Shown: positions 22,122 to 35,012, numbered from the stretch's first letter. The stretch: DNA of 64,000 nucleotides from Stromatinia cepivora (GCA_014898415.1 RCTD01000011.1:1426001-1490000), one strand, 5' to 3'. Notes: a model not told the origin generated them from the sequence alone. Made by a program: numbers and translations.

Positions 22122-23716
22122 ATGAATAACTCAAGATCCCCAGTTTTTGGTACCAGTTCGGTTCCTTCCACTTCAGGTGCTTACTTCCCGCCAGCTGCAG
22201 CTACAATATGGAAAAAAGCTCCAGTCATGTGCGACAAGTGCGGCAAGTGCGATAATCAATCTGAGCCGCCTGGACCGTCTTCTCTTCCTGCGTCAAATAG
22301 TGTACAACTACATCCTGTCTCGGATTCTTCAAGCCAAATGAGTGACTTCAGCACAACTGCCAAGCAATCTTTACCCAAGTTGTTTGGTGCTCCCAGCACA
22401 GTCGAGCCTGCTTTTACTGCAAAAGATATGAAGCAAGAGAATACCGTCATAAACCCGACTTCCAATCCCTTCAATGCTTCAATTAGATCGTCCGAAATAC
22501 GAAGTCCTCTGGCAACTATAGTATCATCAGCAATGAATACCTCGACGCCGGTGTCTTCTGCCAAATCGGTTCCTTCTACACCTAGTGTTTCCAGAGAATT
22601 GGGTGATCTGAATACAACTGCTATCCCGGCGAGGTCAAACTTCTTTGGTTCTAGTCCATCTGGTACCAGTTTCAACCATTTGAAATCCAGCTCGGTCAAC
22701 ATTGCTGCTGGTAATCCAACAGCTCAAACTTTCGGGAGCCTATTTGTCAATGGTGTGTTAACCTAACCATCAAGAGAATTTCAATTTTGAAACCAGTTTC
22801 AACCTTTCAGATGCTGACTTTATCCTAGCATCACACAAATCCTCAAGTGATATAATTGATGCGCCACCCCAGAAACGCGCCAAGACCGCTCATAACATCG
22901 CTGATCAACTTCCCGCCAATGAATTCACAGATAAACTCGATTTATTTCGCGGCCCTGAAGTTCTTGTTACTGCTGGCACTTCATTGATGGTCAAGAGTTA
23001 CCGACTACCCAGAGCATTACTCCTTCAAGCCTCGCCATACTTCGAAACCGCCATCCAAGTTGAAAATATTGGTCAAGTTTCACAGGAAATGCTCAAAATG
23101 GATTGCTCAACCTTAGCCTTCGATTTTGTTGTGCAGTTCCTCTACACTGGTACTTTCGTGTGCCCAAAGTTCATGGCAGAATCTGGATCAGAGCAAATAG
23201 TAAGTCCTCATGGGCCCCCTCCAACGCTTGAATGTATTTGCATGATTCAGGTTGTTGAGAACATTCACATAAGATGGAATTCGAACGGGATGAAGTCTCC
23301 AACAGGATGAAGCAATGCTAACCCCTCAATGTTTGTAGACCATCCTTGTAGATTTTTACGAGTTGGCAGAGAAGCTTAGCCTTGATATCTCAGACAGGGT
23401 CTTGGATAATATTAAACAGTTACTTGTCGATGATTATCGCAACCTTCTGGCAAAACATATTCGCAAGGCTATCGATTTCCCAACTGGACATGGACTTCGA
23501 ATGTTGTTCGCTCGATCATGTATCCATGCCCACCTTGAATCTGTCAATCCCTTCAACGAGCAAACCCGAACATTCGTTTTCAAGAAGGAGCTCGACGAGC
23601 TAGATGGATTTGCAGCAGACCTCATGCGTGTATATGGTGAAATAGCAGACAAACGTGTGCCAGCCAAGTTCGCCGAGTCGAGTGATCTTCTTGATGGCGA
23701 GACATTCTATTACTAA
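22122..23716 (+). CDS. BTB/POZ protein 3, with FG-dipeptide-rich N-terminal extension
   Basis: Three exons, 22122-22752, 22811-23199 and 23339-23716; introns 58 and 139 nt; 465 residues. Residues 1-210 are Ser/Thr/Pro-rich and disordered, with FG dipeptides in PVFGTSS, KLFGAPS, FFGSSPS and TFGSLF, plus a small CDKCGKC motif. The BTB domain follows exon 2: GPEVLVTAGTSLMVKSYRLP, LLLQASPYFETAIQ, MDCSTLAFDFVVQFLYTGTF. The C-terminal part (GLRMLFARSCIHAH to ELDGFAADLMRVYGEIAD) matches the shared module of the array. The FG motifs resemble nucleoporin spacing only weakly. The second intron is longer than usual and contains another possible acceptor (TTCAG). Confidence 0.8.
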
Positions 23717-24243
23717 AGGAGCAATGGATGGGGATGTATTGATGACAGTGTCATTGTATCATGTAGCTTATAACATAGGAATACCCTCTGTCACTTCAAC
23801 TCACTTTACGCTAGCTATTGACTTGCGATGAAATAATGGAAGGACTTGATGGGGAGACGTGGGACAATTAGGGTAGATAGCTATGTGATGTATCCGACGC
23901 ATTAGGTAGCAACTTTGTACAACAGCAAACCAAAAATGAAAAGAACCTTGTTGGTCAAATTATTATTCAATGCTGCTGTCTGTACATGATTAGCGTGAAA
24001 TAAGAACTTTAAAAGAACTTTTCTTTTCCCCTCCTCCACATCTACCTTCCATCCCAGAACAATAATACCAAAAATACCTTGTTGGTCAGGTCACCAACCT
24101 CAACCTCGGAACCCTTCCCGATAACTTTCAAGACCTCGGGATTCGAACTCAACTTCTATTCAAGCACTTTCATATCCACAAATATCAAACAATCTTCCCA
24201 GAGATTCAATATCATATCAAGAATACATACATAAGTGGTCATC
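23717..24243. other. Intergenic between BTB genes 3 and 4
   Basis: Contains a repeated phrase ACCTTGTTGGTCA at about 23947 and 24077 and another B-box-like sequence, GAGTTCGAATCCCGAGG, on the minus strand near 24136-24152. Between them the minus strand reads NPEVLKVIGKGSEVEVGDLT without a stop, but the frame is short. It probably also holds the promoter of BTB gene 4. Confidence 0.35.
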
Positions 24244-25257
24244 ATGGAAGACGAAATGTTCCATTTCGAAGAGGATGACGAATATCCAACTTCCAATGAT
24301 GAGTACAGCGACGAAATTGAAAATCAGCCGTGGGATCGACGGAATAGGAGAAAGGGAAATGCAAATTCGGAAGATCAGGCTTTGAGGGATATTCCTGCGG
24401 ATCTTTTCTTGAGGTTTGTAAGATGATACTACTAATACCTATCTATACACACTACAATGCGCTTTTATAATAGGGACACAGTAGAACGAACTAACTTTTA
24501 TTGCCCTAGCAAAATCGATCTTTCCAGCGGTCCCACCGTCAAGATCTTCTTAAGCTCCGCCAATAGCTCTAAACAACAACAACAACAAGCACTCATTCTA
24601 CCCAAAACCCTCCTCTGTACACGCTCAGCATTCTTCAACCACGCTTTCAATGGTAATGGTATTATCAAAGAAGGCATCTCCCTATCTCAAGAACTACACC
24701 TCCCAGAAACACCACTCCCAATCTTCGAACTAGTCGTCCAATTCCTCTCGACCGATTCCTTCACATTCCCCATCTCCATCACCAGCTCCTCAGAAAAACT
24801 AACCCTGTACCTCCACTTCTTCACCACCTGCCATAAACTCCATATCCACAATCTCACACCCATCACAACACGCTTCAAAACGCTGCTAAAAAATTCTTCC
24901 GCCCGCGGCGAATTCCCCTCTCGTTCCCACATGCAATTCGCCATCACTCTCCCCCCATCCCACGAAGCGCGCAAACTATGCATCGCCGCCTGCGTAAAAC
25001 CCTACGCGTGTTCGATTACGAAATCAAGTACGTGTTATGGACGAGCGCTGTTTCATTTGGAGGGGTATGTGGAGGAATCGGATGAGTTTGCCGCGGAGCT
25101 CTTGAGGGCTTATACGAAAGCTGTCAGGGGGGCCTTGGGTGCGCATACCATTATGGATCCGTTGACTATGGCGGCGTATACGATTACGACGGGGGTGGCG
25201 TGTTTGATGGAGAGGAGTAGGGAGAATAGATGTGCTAGTCATTTGGAGTCGTTTTGA
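24244..25257 (+). CDS. BTB/POZ protein 4 of the tandem array
   Basis: Two exons, 24244-24413 and 24510-25257, 96-nt intron with a strong branch site (GAACTAAC) and TAG acceptor; 305 residues. The donor is GTTTGT rather than the nearby GTAAGA because only GTTTGT keeps the frame. An acidic N-terminus precedes the BTB core: GPTVKIFLSS, LILPKTLLCTRSAFFNHAFN, LHLPETPLPIFELVVQFLST. A short poly-Q tract (QQQQQ) lies in the first BTB loop. The C-terminal module EARKLCIAACVKPYACS to ESDEFAAELLRAYTKAVRG matches BTB gene 3 closely. Pyrimidine-rich codon choice in the middle is unlike its neighbours. Function unknown. Confidence 0.82.
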
Positions 25258-25880
25258 TTGCGCGCGGGAGTTTGAGGGGGGGGAGAATGAGGTTTTATGC
25301 GGGATGGAGTTGGTGGTTGAGGGTTTTTTTTACAGGAATGATAGTAGGCCAATCAATGGTGGTATTTAAGGAAATGAAATGGCAGATAGAGGAATGGATA
25401 TCTCACAAATAAATAACGAATAAATGAAAACATACATAATATAATTGCACTACACACTACATTCCTGACATCCCTATCCGTGAAGAAAAAAAGAAACCGA
25501 AAAATTCACCACACAACCTCATTACTACCACTTAGTAACTAGCCCCACAAAGGAAAAGAGAAAAAGCTCCCTCCTCCAAAATCCAAAATCCAAACTCACC
25601 ACCACCAAAAGAGCAAAACTCTAGCCGCGACGCCATCAAGTCCCAATGAACCACACCAGTATACGCACGAAGTTATACCCCGTATCAGTGTCCGATCGAA
25701 GCCCTGCCAAACGCCAAGTAGAGAGGCGGACCAACATTCTCGAGAATGATGAACTCTACCGCTGCGCCATGCGAGGCGTGGGGGTGCTTGGAGGTTGATG
25801 CGGTTATTTGGTGTTATGTTGGGAGCGAGGAGGTGAATTTTTGTGGTGTTTATTTGGGTGTGTGAGGAGAGGAGACTATT

Positions 25881-25920
25881 CATGGATGAATGGATGAATG
25901 AATGAATGAATGAATGAATA
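25881..25920. repeat. GAAT tetranucleotide microsatellite
   Basis: Tandem GAAT (ATTC on the other strand) with two GGAT variants at the left end, downstream of BTB gene 4 in non-coding sequence. Confidence 0.8.
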
Positions 25921-28900
25921 AAAGAAGGTTCTATGGGAGTACTTGAGGAATATCGGAAGAGTTGTGTTGAGAAGGAGAAAATTACAATGATAACTGAAGG
26001 ATATCGATTCACGGGTTATGTCTATGTACAGGCAGCATAACTCTATGTTCCTTTTTAGGATCAGAATTACTTGTAACGAGCAATGCATGTCCTGCTGGAT
26101 GTGGATAATCCTCGCGCGTCATTGTCGCAGATCTAATTTTCCCCTATCTTTAGGTTGCATGTTCGCAGCACATAGCCAGGCATTGGGTGCACTAGACACC
26201 AAATTCTGATCAATGCGCTTGAGGCAGTGCTCTCGCTTTGAATCAAGGAAACTTCTGGTGCTGCTTTGGCAAGCAAAACTTAGCAGACAACATTTGCAGC
26301 ATCTATATTCTGAAATATTGGCACGGAAATCAACGTGGCCAGCTAGAGCCCTGTCCCAACAAGATATCCGTAGAGGGCAATCTCACGACTGTCAAAACCC
26401 ATGATCATCACTCGAGAAACATCCAAGTCCCCGGCTGAAGAAGACCTTCTGAAGCAAACTAATGTTCCGTAATATCTTCCTAGGACAGCCTCACATCTGC
26501 TGCCTACCAAACGAGTCCACTTCCAATAGCAAAAAGCTCAAAACCAAAAACCACATCCCCCGGAAAGAAACCCGAGTAATAATTCCGAGCAGATCAGGCT
26601 CTAGGGACCTCTTGGCTCTTCATCTAGAACCCATTTCACTTTCATTTCAAACCAAACCTTCGAATCCTTCGAACCCAAACGTCAGTAAAGTATTAACGAA
26701 AGGCTTGAATGCAAGGCTGGGAGTTCCATAAAATTTCTCCATCTTCAATCCTTCAAATGAACCATGAGGCTAGAAGTGGAGTCAAACAGCCATGACATCT
26801 TAGATTTGCTAATCTTTTGAGCCGCCGCAAACGAGCATTGGCAATTTGCTGGGGATGTACGGTTCCGTAATGACAAAAAAAGACATACTCCGTACTGCTG
26901 ACCCCCACAGATGTTCATGCTTCTAGAGTGGGGGATCGAAGGCCCAAGAAAATTTCATGACCGGGTTCGCCTGGGCGAAAATTGTGAGTAAATTCTAAGC
27001 TGAAGTATCAAATATAGCTTCTTTTGACGAGAAACCGCATATATTTGGCTCGAAAGTTCATGTACCAAACCGAGCGTCTGTTTCTTTGAATGATTGAAGC
27101 AAGTGTTTGGAGAAAAATTCTCGTGTCGACAGAAAAATTTCTCCCTTGCTGCCGTGAAAGGGATGACATATGCAGTGAAATGGAGAAGGTGGCCGCATCG
27201 TAGGCGGCCTGTATGCCAGCACCCATCTTCAGTGTTCTCACATCCTTTCTCACATCACCGAGTAAAAACCAGACCGATTCAACCCGAATGCAATCGGAAC
27301 AAGCCCCATTAAGTTAGGGGAATGGAAAACCAACTACCGGACATGTTGGCAACATGCTATCGAATTTTCCTCTTTCATTAGAGCTCCACCGGCTGCGGCG
27401 CAGTGCGTGCCCTCCGATGTGAATCACGGGATTCTTTCCTGGAGGGAAGTTTAGAGCGAGGAACCACATCTTTATGCTTCGGACAAGCCGAGCGGCGGGT
27501 GTTCTGTTTAATTTGTGATGTGATCAGCTGTAACATCGGCAGTGGCAGTGAAGAGGTAACGGGTGACGGTGCGACAAGAACTAGCATGTGGATCCGGTAT
27601 ACGGAGTAAGCCATTATTAGACTAAATGGATGGATGGATGATGATGTTGATTTCCGATATCATACCTAATCTTTCGAGGGTCCGTTTCAGTGATACTTAC
27701 GTGAAGTGTTTGAGGAAAAGGCTGTGGAGACTCGATGATCCTGGTTTGATTCGATAGACTTTCGCCTTTGATACCAAGTTTCGTACCGTGTATCCCCACG
27801 TTTGGCTAAGTAGTTTGTAAATGGATATTGTAAATGTCTTATTATCTTGCACGCTGGAACAGGAAGAATTAGACACAATTCATACCTCACATTGGAGTCC
27901 ATTTACCATTTTGAAGGGGCATTACCAATATACTGACGAACAGAATGTTATGTCTTCCCTTAGGAGAAGTAAGCAATTACGTCTCAATGCTCCCGATGTA
28001 CCAGGTTCTTCTTTTCGACGGTCATATGTATCCGTGTCTTGCATTGATTCATGGCCACAAATAGCAATATTAGATCTCAAATGAAGCCATGGACCTCCTT
28101 CCCCATTCAATATTCTGTGCCTCAGTAATCAACCTCAAGGAGCTGCAGGGACTTAAGTTAGTACTTTCTGACGGCCCGTCCGACTCTTCAGAACCCATCC
28201 CAATATTCCTACGAAAACGATGAAAGGAACAATACAGTCTTGCATCAAACGACCTTCCTATTGACGATATTTACAAACCTCAAATGAATCTCATATCCGC
28301 AACCAAAATAACGAACATCCCAATAGCAACAACATAACAATCCTCAACCCCCCAATCCCTCCCAAGAAGGAAAGTCTCGCAAACTTTTCAAAAATACCCC
28401 CCTCCATCCCCCTTTTCCCCTAGCTTCACCATCCAACCAATCACACCACACCCTTAGGGACTCAATCTCCAATCCGCCGCCAAAAATCCATATCTCAGCG
28501 CTTAAAAACGATCCCACTTTCCCTCAACACCAATCGATACGCACCCACCGTAAAAGCACTCCACATCTTATTACCCCACCCCTGTTTGTCTCAAGCCCTT
28601 GTCCTTGCGAATCTAAAAGCTCCGAATCTGGCGGCGCTTAAATCCTTGTTCTTTTCATTTAGCCAATCTACTTTTGTCGATGGTTCTAGCCAATAATCCC
28701 GAATGAATGCCATGAGAATTGGGAATGGACATCTAGGTCAGATGCCATTTTTCTGCTTTTCGTTAGTGGATTGGTGCTGCTTTGTGATGTTGCTTGTCTT
28801 TGGAAATTCTAAAAATTGTTTCTATTTTTTGGTGGATGTCATGCTTGATTATCTAATTTTGGTAAGGGCCATTCCAGAAACATGCAATGCAAATGAATTG

Positions 28901-29420
28901 TTGCTAGAGGAGTGAGTACAGGTGTTACTTCTCTGGATATTAATAGATTGAATTGATCTTATGGGTAGGAAGATTATGCTTAATCTTCACCCGACATTAA
29001 AACTTAATGTACATGGATATCTCATCATTCCATGTGCTTACTACACAGTATTATAACCCAAAGCTAGTAAAGTACTTATAAGCAAAATCTATCTAGAAGC
29101 TAGTTCTCGATAGCTAGCACATATCCCCAAACCCCCGACCCTGTAGCTTCATCGCCCCGTGGCTTATTTGATACGAAATATAGTCCACTTCACTTCACTT
29201 CATGCAGCATGCAGTAAACAGACAGATGTGAAAGTGTGAAAATATGAAAATATGAAGATAATCCGAGAATAATCACATCACCACCGGTACTACTCCTTTC
29301 CTTGTGACTAGATGGATGATGGGTGATGAGTGGATTCACGGGGTATGTTATATATAACTAGATACACTACGCTACACTAAAACTCTGCATGCAGGATAAG
29401 ATATACACGATATATAAGAA

Positions 29421-29443
29421 TCAATCAATCAATCAATCAATCA
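29421..29443. repeat. TCAA tetranucleotide microsatellite
   Basis: About six perfect copies of TCAA in AT-rich non-coding sequence. Confidence 0.8.
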
Positions 29444-30474
29444 CACAACAATCAGTACTTGATCTTAAGTAGGTTGCAACTAACCAATCAATCACATCCA
29501 CTATACACCATCTAACAATGTGATATGATCGGAGTTGGTGATGTGATTATGTGACTATGTGATTATGCGTGATATGAAATACGTGGTGCGATGAAGTTTT
29601 AACTGCAGTATCAACTCATCAACAGACCGGGACTTAATAAGTTAATAAGTTAATCCTAGGTATAGTGTGATATGATATCATGAGATGTTGATGTGGATAG
29701 AGAATGATTCATACGCAAGGAACACGGGAGTGATGGGCATGCATTCCGGTAGATGGTAGATTTAGAGCAAGGTGAAGGATGGGGGTCGGGAACTAGTTAA
29801 TAAATTTTGATATGTACTTTTAGTTTTCATGATAGTATGGTATAGTGTGTAGATAATTATTTGTAGTAATAGTATTTGATTTTGTATTTATTGTATAACT
29901 TATACAAAACCCTCCACTATAGCTTCCATCCCCCTCCTTTCCATATCTTGTGTCCCTCCCCGCTTGGAAATCTTTCAAGCACCTAGGAACTATTCATCCT
30001 CCGCCAGACTTGCCCGTGAAACGCCGGTAAAAAATTATACGCCAACAGCCAGCAATAAGTCCCATCCTCCTCAATAAAACCTATCCTCCACTCCTACTCC
30101 TGTACTTTGCAAAGTCCAAGCAAACCTCCGAATGCAATAGCCAAGCTGTACTGTAAATCGAAGCGCGCTCGCTATCCCCAAAGCCGTGCTATGAATGATG
30201 TTCACTCCGGAACTCCAGATGAGACTCCAGGCTATTTTCGCCGAGCTCGGTACATTTTCCTCCCTAAATAAGACACGACTGTGTCATTATTGTCGTAATC
30301 AAGAAATGAAGCCATAAAGTCGTAAAATGTATTGATGTGTTGATTGACAACAGTGGTAACAAAAGAAATATGTTGTAAAGAGTAGTGATGTAGATGTATT
30401 TTTAAGGAATGTGTCGATAACGAATGCTATAGGTATGATGTCGAAAGGAGGGGTAAGATATTGGCATAGATCCT

Positions 30475-31200
30475 TTACTCCACATTGTGGTCGACTTTCC
30501 TTCTCTTGCCCTTTGGTGCGGGGCTCATTCGAGGTGTATATGTGACTGTTCGCGTAACAACTTCTCTAACCTGACGAATGCTTGACCGTGTTTGCTTTTG
30601 TGGTTTTATATCAAAGTATCTTCCTTTGCCTCTCACCTCCCAATCATATGGCGAACGTGCGCTTCGTGCACTAAAGGGAGAGCGTGCGCTTAATGGAGAC
30701 TCAGCATATGAAGATGCCGGTGAGGCTGGAATGCGAAGACGTCCCAGTATTGCAGAGGATGGCGCGGATGTTGGGTAGGTGAACGGCGTAGGAGGAACAG
30801 AGCTGGCTGGTGATTTATGCGCATCGCAGTTGCATGAACAGTCACTACTTTCACTGCTAGTCAAAGAATCGGATGAAGGTGCAGAGGTAGGTGTTGGTCT
30901 CGAACATTTAACCTCTGTAACGATAGGACTATTCATCGTCTTGAGGAAATCGGTATAAGCAAGAGGAGGGGTAATTGGAGTCTTGATAGGATCTTCTTGT
31001 TTGATGATAAAGTCGGCATAGCCAGGAAGCGGGCTGCGTGCGGAATTTGATAGAGCTGATAGCTCTGAGGGAAAAGTTGAAGACATTGGAGTCTTTAGTT
31101 GTGGAAGCTTGGGTTTGGATGAAGACATCGTTCTTTTTGGAGGAGGAAGAATAGGTGCGCTTGCGGCTGCCGGGGCAGAAGCTTTGGTTGGGGATTCCAT
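30475..31200 (-). CDS. Disordered Pro/Ser-rich fungal protein of unknown function
   Basis: Single exon, 241 residues from an ATG at 31200. The sequence is Ser/Pro-rich throughout, with repeated LSARSPFSARSARSP and a short CSCNC motif. Near the C-terminus, RSSIRQVREVVTRTVTYTPR is followed by a basic end (KGKRRK) that could be a nuclear localisation signal. No domain is recognised. The many SP and TP sites would suit proline-directed kinases. It is flanked by very long spacers on both sides (5.2 and 4.7 kb), which in fungi often marks genes with complex regulation, though here that is only inference. Confidence 0.7.
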   Translation of the reverse strand: MESPTKASAPAAASAPILPPPKRTMSSSKPKLPQLKTPMSSTFPSELSALSNSARSPLPGYADFIIKQEDPIKTPITPPLAYTDFLKTMNSPIVTEVKCSRPTPTSAPSSDSLTSSESSDCSCNCDAHKSPASSVPPTPFTYPTSAPSSAILGRLRIPASPASSYAESPLSARSPFSARSARSPYDWEVRGKGRYFDIKPQKQTRSSIRQVREVVTRTVTYTPRMSPAPKGKRRKVDHNVE

Positions 31201-34200
31201 TATTTCTAAAGAATGACGACGAAGACAAAAGGTTTTGCAAACAGCGACGACGGTAGGGTGAGGTCCGTAAAGAAGGTAGTTAAAAGTTGAGACGTTTTGG
31301 GTCTTGGGGAAGTATTATAATGTGAATTCGAAACAATGTTTCCCCAGCAGCTGAAGCAGCAAGGTAAGGAAGGTAAGGTAACGGAAAATAGCGCGAAGGG
31401 GAGCAGGGTATGTCTGTATTGACGAATTTAGCAGCCAGGGCTAGGTCAAAGTAGGGCGCTTGGGGGTTTTGACAATGAGCGTAATTGATGATGAAGGCCG
31501 CCTTGGTGGAGTCCTGGCAAGGTAGTAGAGGATGTGGGTCGTTGGTAAGACAAGGGGGAATTAGGAGCAGTGGAGCCTCGAGGTAACTTTTACTACCGCG
31601 CTGCCGTCAATTATTTATTTTAGACCTTCAAAATGGCTTGACCATCCAATAATATGCTAGGTAGGGGATCCAACGTGGGAAATATACTGGAATTGGATAA
31701 CAGTAATAAAAAGTTCCGATATATAAAAGCGGCGAGCCGTTGTTGTTTCTGGAAGCGAAAAAAATAAAGTGACTGGGTTGTCTATAATAAAGTTGGTCTG
31801 AGACTTTGAGGAGAATTCGAACTAGGTTTTGTGATGACTAGTTCGAAGAAAGGTCTAATTGAACAAGGGAGACCGTCTACGGAGGGAGTACTTGGAGATG
31901 GAATGCTGACTAGGAGTTGGAATCTGAGACTGAGAGACTTGCGTAGTAATAAGTAGCGAAGGAATACGGAGTAGAATGATGGTATGTTATCTGATAAAAC
32001 GTATGTATCTTGTGTAATGCAATGATTCTTCATTCGAGTTGTCCAGGTAAATGATGGTGGCAGTGAGCTGCGTGCAAGGAATCTTCAATGCGATCAACGA
32101 TGTGATAGGATGAGATGTAGATGTTGTGAATTCTGAAGGTGGCGTCGAGTATTGTGTGTCCCGAGCAATATTTGTGGTGAACTGCAGGAGAAGGAAATCT
32201 GAGCGGTTGGAGTTTTCTTCGATTTGATTGGCTCCGCTGCAATGGGGTCACTTCGTGAAGTTATAGGCTATAAGCTATACTTAGAGCGGATGTCACGAAC
32301 GGTCGGGCGTCAAAAGTATGGCTTTTAATTCGGCAAAGAGTCGAAATCACTGGATTGTTCCAATGATTGATCTAATGATTGGTGCTTTGTCCAGCAGGTG
32401 TGCGATAGTGATATTGATATTGGGTGAAAATGCTTTTCATTTGATATTGATGAAGAACGGGGCCCAAGACCAGCGTGAGAATGGGGGGCTAAGTATGGGG
32501 GTGAGAAGGGGACCAATAGAGACAATACTGTGGATTTCGGAAGGAATTCACGAATGAGATCTTCTGTGAAAGTTGATATAGCTGATGATTGAGAGGAGAA
32601 AAGATCGAATTGATGTGCAGATAACTTCATTACTGGGACTATCGTTCTCATTTTGTAATTTGTTCTTACCGCTTCATTATTTTCTCCATGTTACAATCCG
32701 CGCGCGCACCCAGACAAACCCCCCAATGTTCAATTGTTGAAAGCATCGCATGGTCGAATCATCTATACCAGAAAAGTTTTCTTCAACTGATAGCCTTACA
32801 ATTTGGGTTCTTTCCGCGCGCCTGAAGGCTACCGAGGATAAATGGAGCCGCCAGCCACGAGACTTTCTCAATAGTTGTTCGGAAAGTGGCTCAAGACATG
32901 AATATGAGTGGTTCCATATCACCGGGTTTCTATCTGACGACCGGACTCAATACAGCAGCGCGCGGTTCGGGTTAAGTTCACAAAGACGGGCTATTTTATC
33001 GAATGAAAAGATGTCACGATGTAGTTTCTCGAAGACTTCTATACAACAAAGTAGTCAATGTTTGCCACTCAAAATCCATGCTCCCATGCTAATGCTATCT
33101 CGCTGTCCCTATCCTTCTTTAGAGCGATCAACCTCGTGTACTCCAGGATTCTGACAGGCTTTATATGAAGCTTAAACTGCTCCTTTGTAGCATATATAGC
33201 AGAGAAACCAATACTACGGGTCGATAGATCGTATACTATCTACATTACGTTGGCCAGGTAGTGGTCGAGGGACTATCCGCAACAAGATCAGATGGCCTCA
33301 AGGCGGCCAGCGTTAATCATCATATCTCAACTCTTAGTAATGAAAGGGATCAGTATTTCGTGGGAATTGCCCCATATAAATTATTCTAGCATGACTAAGA
33401 TAACCCGGGACAAGACGCGGAATTTAGTGAAATCTATAGTCGTTGACTCTCAAAAACGACAAAAGAAGAGCATTTTATATATTCCTACTTTTTATTACAT
33501 CAATCGATAATTCTGAGTAGAGGAAATTCACAGATATAAAAATCTTTTGGGAATAATCATTTGTTGATTGAATATTAAATAAACCACATGATTTTTAATT
33601 TCCTTTAGATGTTTGAGGCTCATGTAATCGGAAAAATGATTTTTTATTGCCGATCCAGATGCGAAAGGTATCAATCCCAAATCCTCTCAACCCGGGATTA
33701 CTCAAACAGTTCAAATGATATTATATGATTGTATAAAAGATTAAACAATCTTGAAAAAAGCCTAAATGGAAGACTCAAAAACTCCCCCTCAATCAAGTGT
33801 GTCGATTAGTATAATCAAAAAATAAAATGAGCCAAAATCTCATTTTGTCGTTTCTAAGAACCAACAATTATAGCAGTGGGATCTGAATGTATCAATATGC
33901 CTTTGAGTATGCGATGGAGTTGATACCAAGTGTGATCTGAGGGCGCCATGACATATGATAGGTTTCTCATTGAGAGATTCCCGACAAGCAATATTCTTTT
34001 TGGTGCTGTCACCATCACCATCATCCATCCAGTCGCTGTGAGATCATCACCTCATGAGGATGTTCGAAACGCCCTTGACTAGGCGTAGAAACTTCCGATG
34101 CTCCAATCATATGCGAGTGATATTCAACCATATCGACGCTCTGGTGATGACGCTTCGTAGCAAAGCCGATGATTAATGCTCCGAGGGAACGGACATGGGA

Positions 34201-34614
34201 TGCGTGATACATGTGAGTAGATTACTACTCCCGTATCATGCTTATTTTTGTGGGTAGAAGGAAGACTTCTACCAAGACGGAGCTCAATGGATCATGTGAA
34301 ATCCCAATCCATAAAATAGAGCGGACATCACCAGCTCGCGTGATCCTTCAAAGTCTATTGAGACCCTCTTTTGATCTGTGCAAGGTACATCGAGTGGGCG
34401 CTATTGAGGCCACAAAAATGGTTCCATATCCACGGGTCGTAGTCGGGTTCTGAAGGAATCACTCATCCCTTCGATGGATTTGTAATCTTTGGACCGGGAA
34501 GCACAACAGGCCATTGCTCACGACGTAACAAAGATCGTGTATAACTCAGAACCTCGTTGTCTCGTACGAAAGAGGATAATAAGGCTCAAGGCTTTGACTT
34601 CTCATAGTTCCTTT

Positions 34615-34651
34615 CATACAGTGGAACCCGCGGGATTTTCCTCACTGTATG
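34615..34651. repeat. Inverted repeat (hairpin)
   Basis: CATACAGTG at 34615-34623 is matched by CACTGTATG at 34643-34651, giving a perfect 9-bp stem. A CCCGCGGG palindrome lies inside the 19-base loop. It overlaps the left edge of the adjoining tandem duplication. It could be a terminator-like or transposon-end relic. Confidence 0.55.
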
Positions 34652-35012
34652 TTTAGATTTCGCCGCATTCGACTGGAGTAGTTTAGTAACTTTCAATTCG
34701 AGGAATCATGAAAGAAAGGCATAGCATAATAGGATTGATTGAATCGTTCGTCCGTTCGCTCATCCGAAGACATGCCTTACCTAGGAATCAAAAAATCAAT
34801 AGATTCCACACCAGACAGAAACGGGATTCATCTCGCACTATTTCGGCCGCGCCGCACTCGACTGAAGTAGTTCGTTAACTTTCAGATCGTGGAGCCGTAA
34901 ATGAAGGCCAAGCATAATAGGGTTGATTGGACCAACCGTCCGCCCGTCCGTTCATTTCATAATGTGCCTTACATAAGGCTCATAAAATGAATAAATTCCA
35001 CGTCAGGCAGAC
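34632..35012 (+). repeat. Diverged 191-bp tandem duplication
   Basis: Two copies, about 34632-34822 and 34823-35012, share GGGATT at the start, then GCCGCAyTCGACTGrAGTAG, TAACTTTCA, AGCATAATAGGrTTGATTG, CGTCCG, TGCCTTAC and AATAnATTCCAC, ending in CAGrCAG. Many differences are C/T or G/A. No open frame spans either copy. Confidence 0.75.

Larger units (their letters stand above)
25258..30474. other. Long intergenic stretch with microsatellites
   Basis: About 5.2 kb with no supported gene; the longest open frames are under 140 codons and lack domains. Tandem repeats: (GAAT)n at 25881-25920 and (TCAA)n at 29421-29443. Stretches 27000-27600 and 28140-28700 are less AT-rich and might hold non-coding transcripts or decayed genes, but I cannot identify one. 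Bases 28920-29920 are AT-rich with many GTGAT/CATCA phrases. Confidence 0.45.

Noticed and set aside
24075..24160. Short protein-like minus-strand frame (NPEVLKVIGKGSEVEVGDLT)
   Set aside because: About 35 codons between stops, with no start or splice partners; likely chance.
32750..33154. 134-codon + strand frame in the long spacer
   Set aside because: It has an ATG, but composition is Ser/Arg-biased with no domain, no splice partners and no similarity I can recognise.
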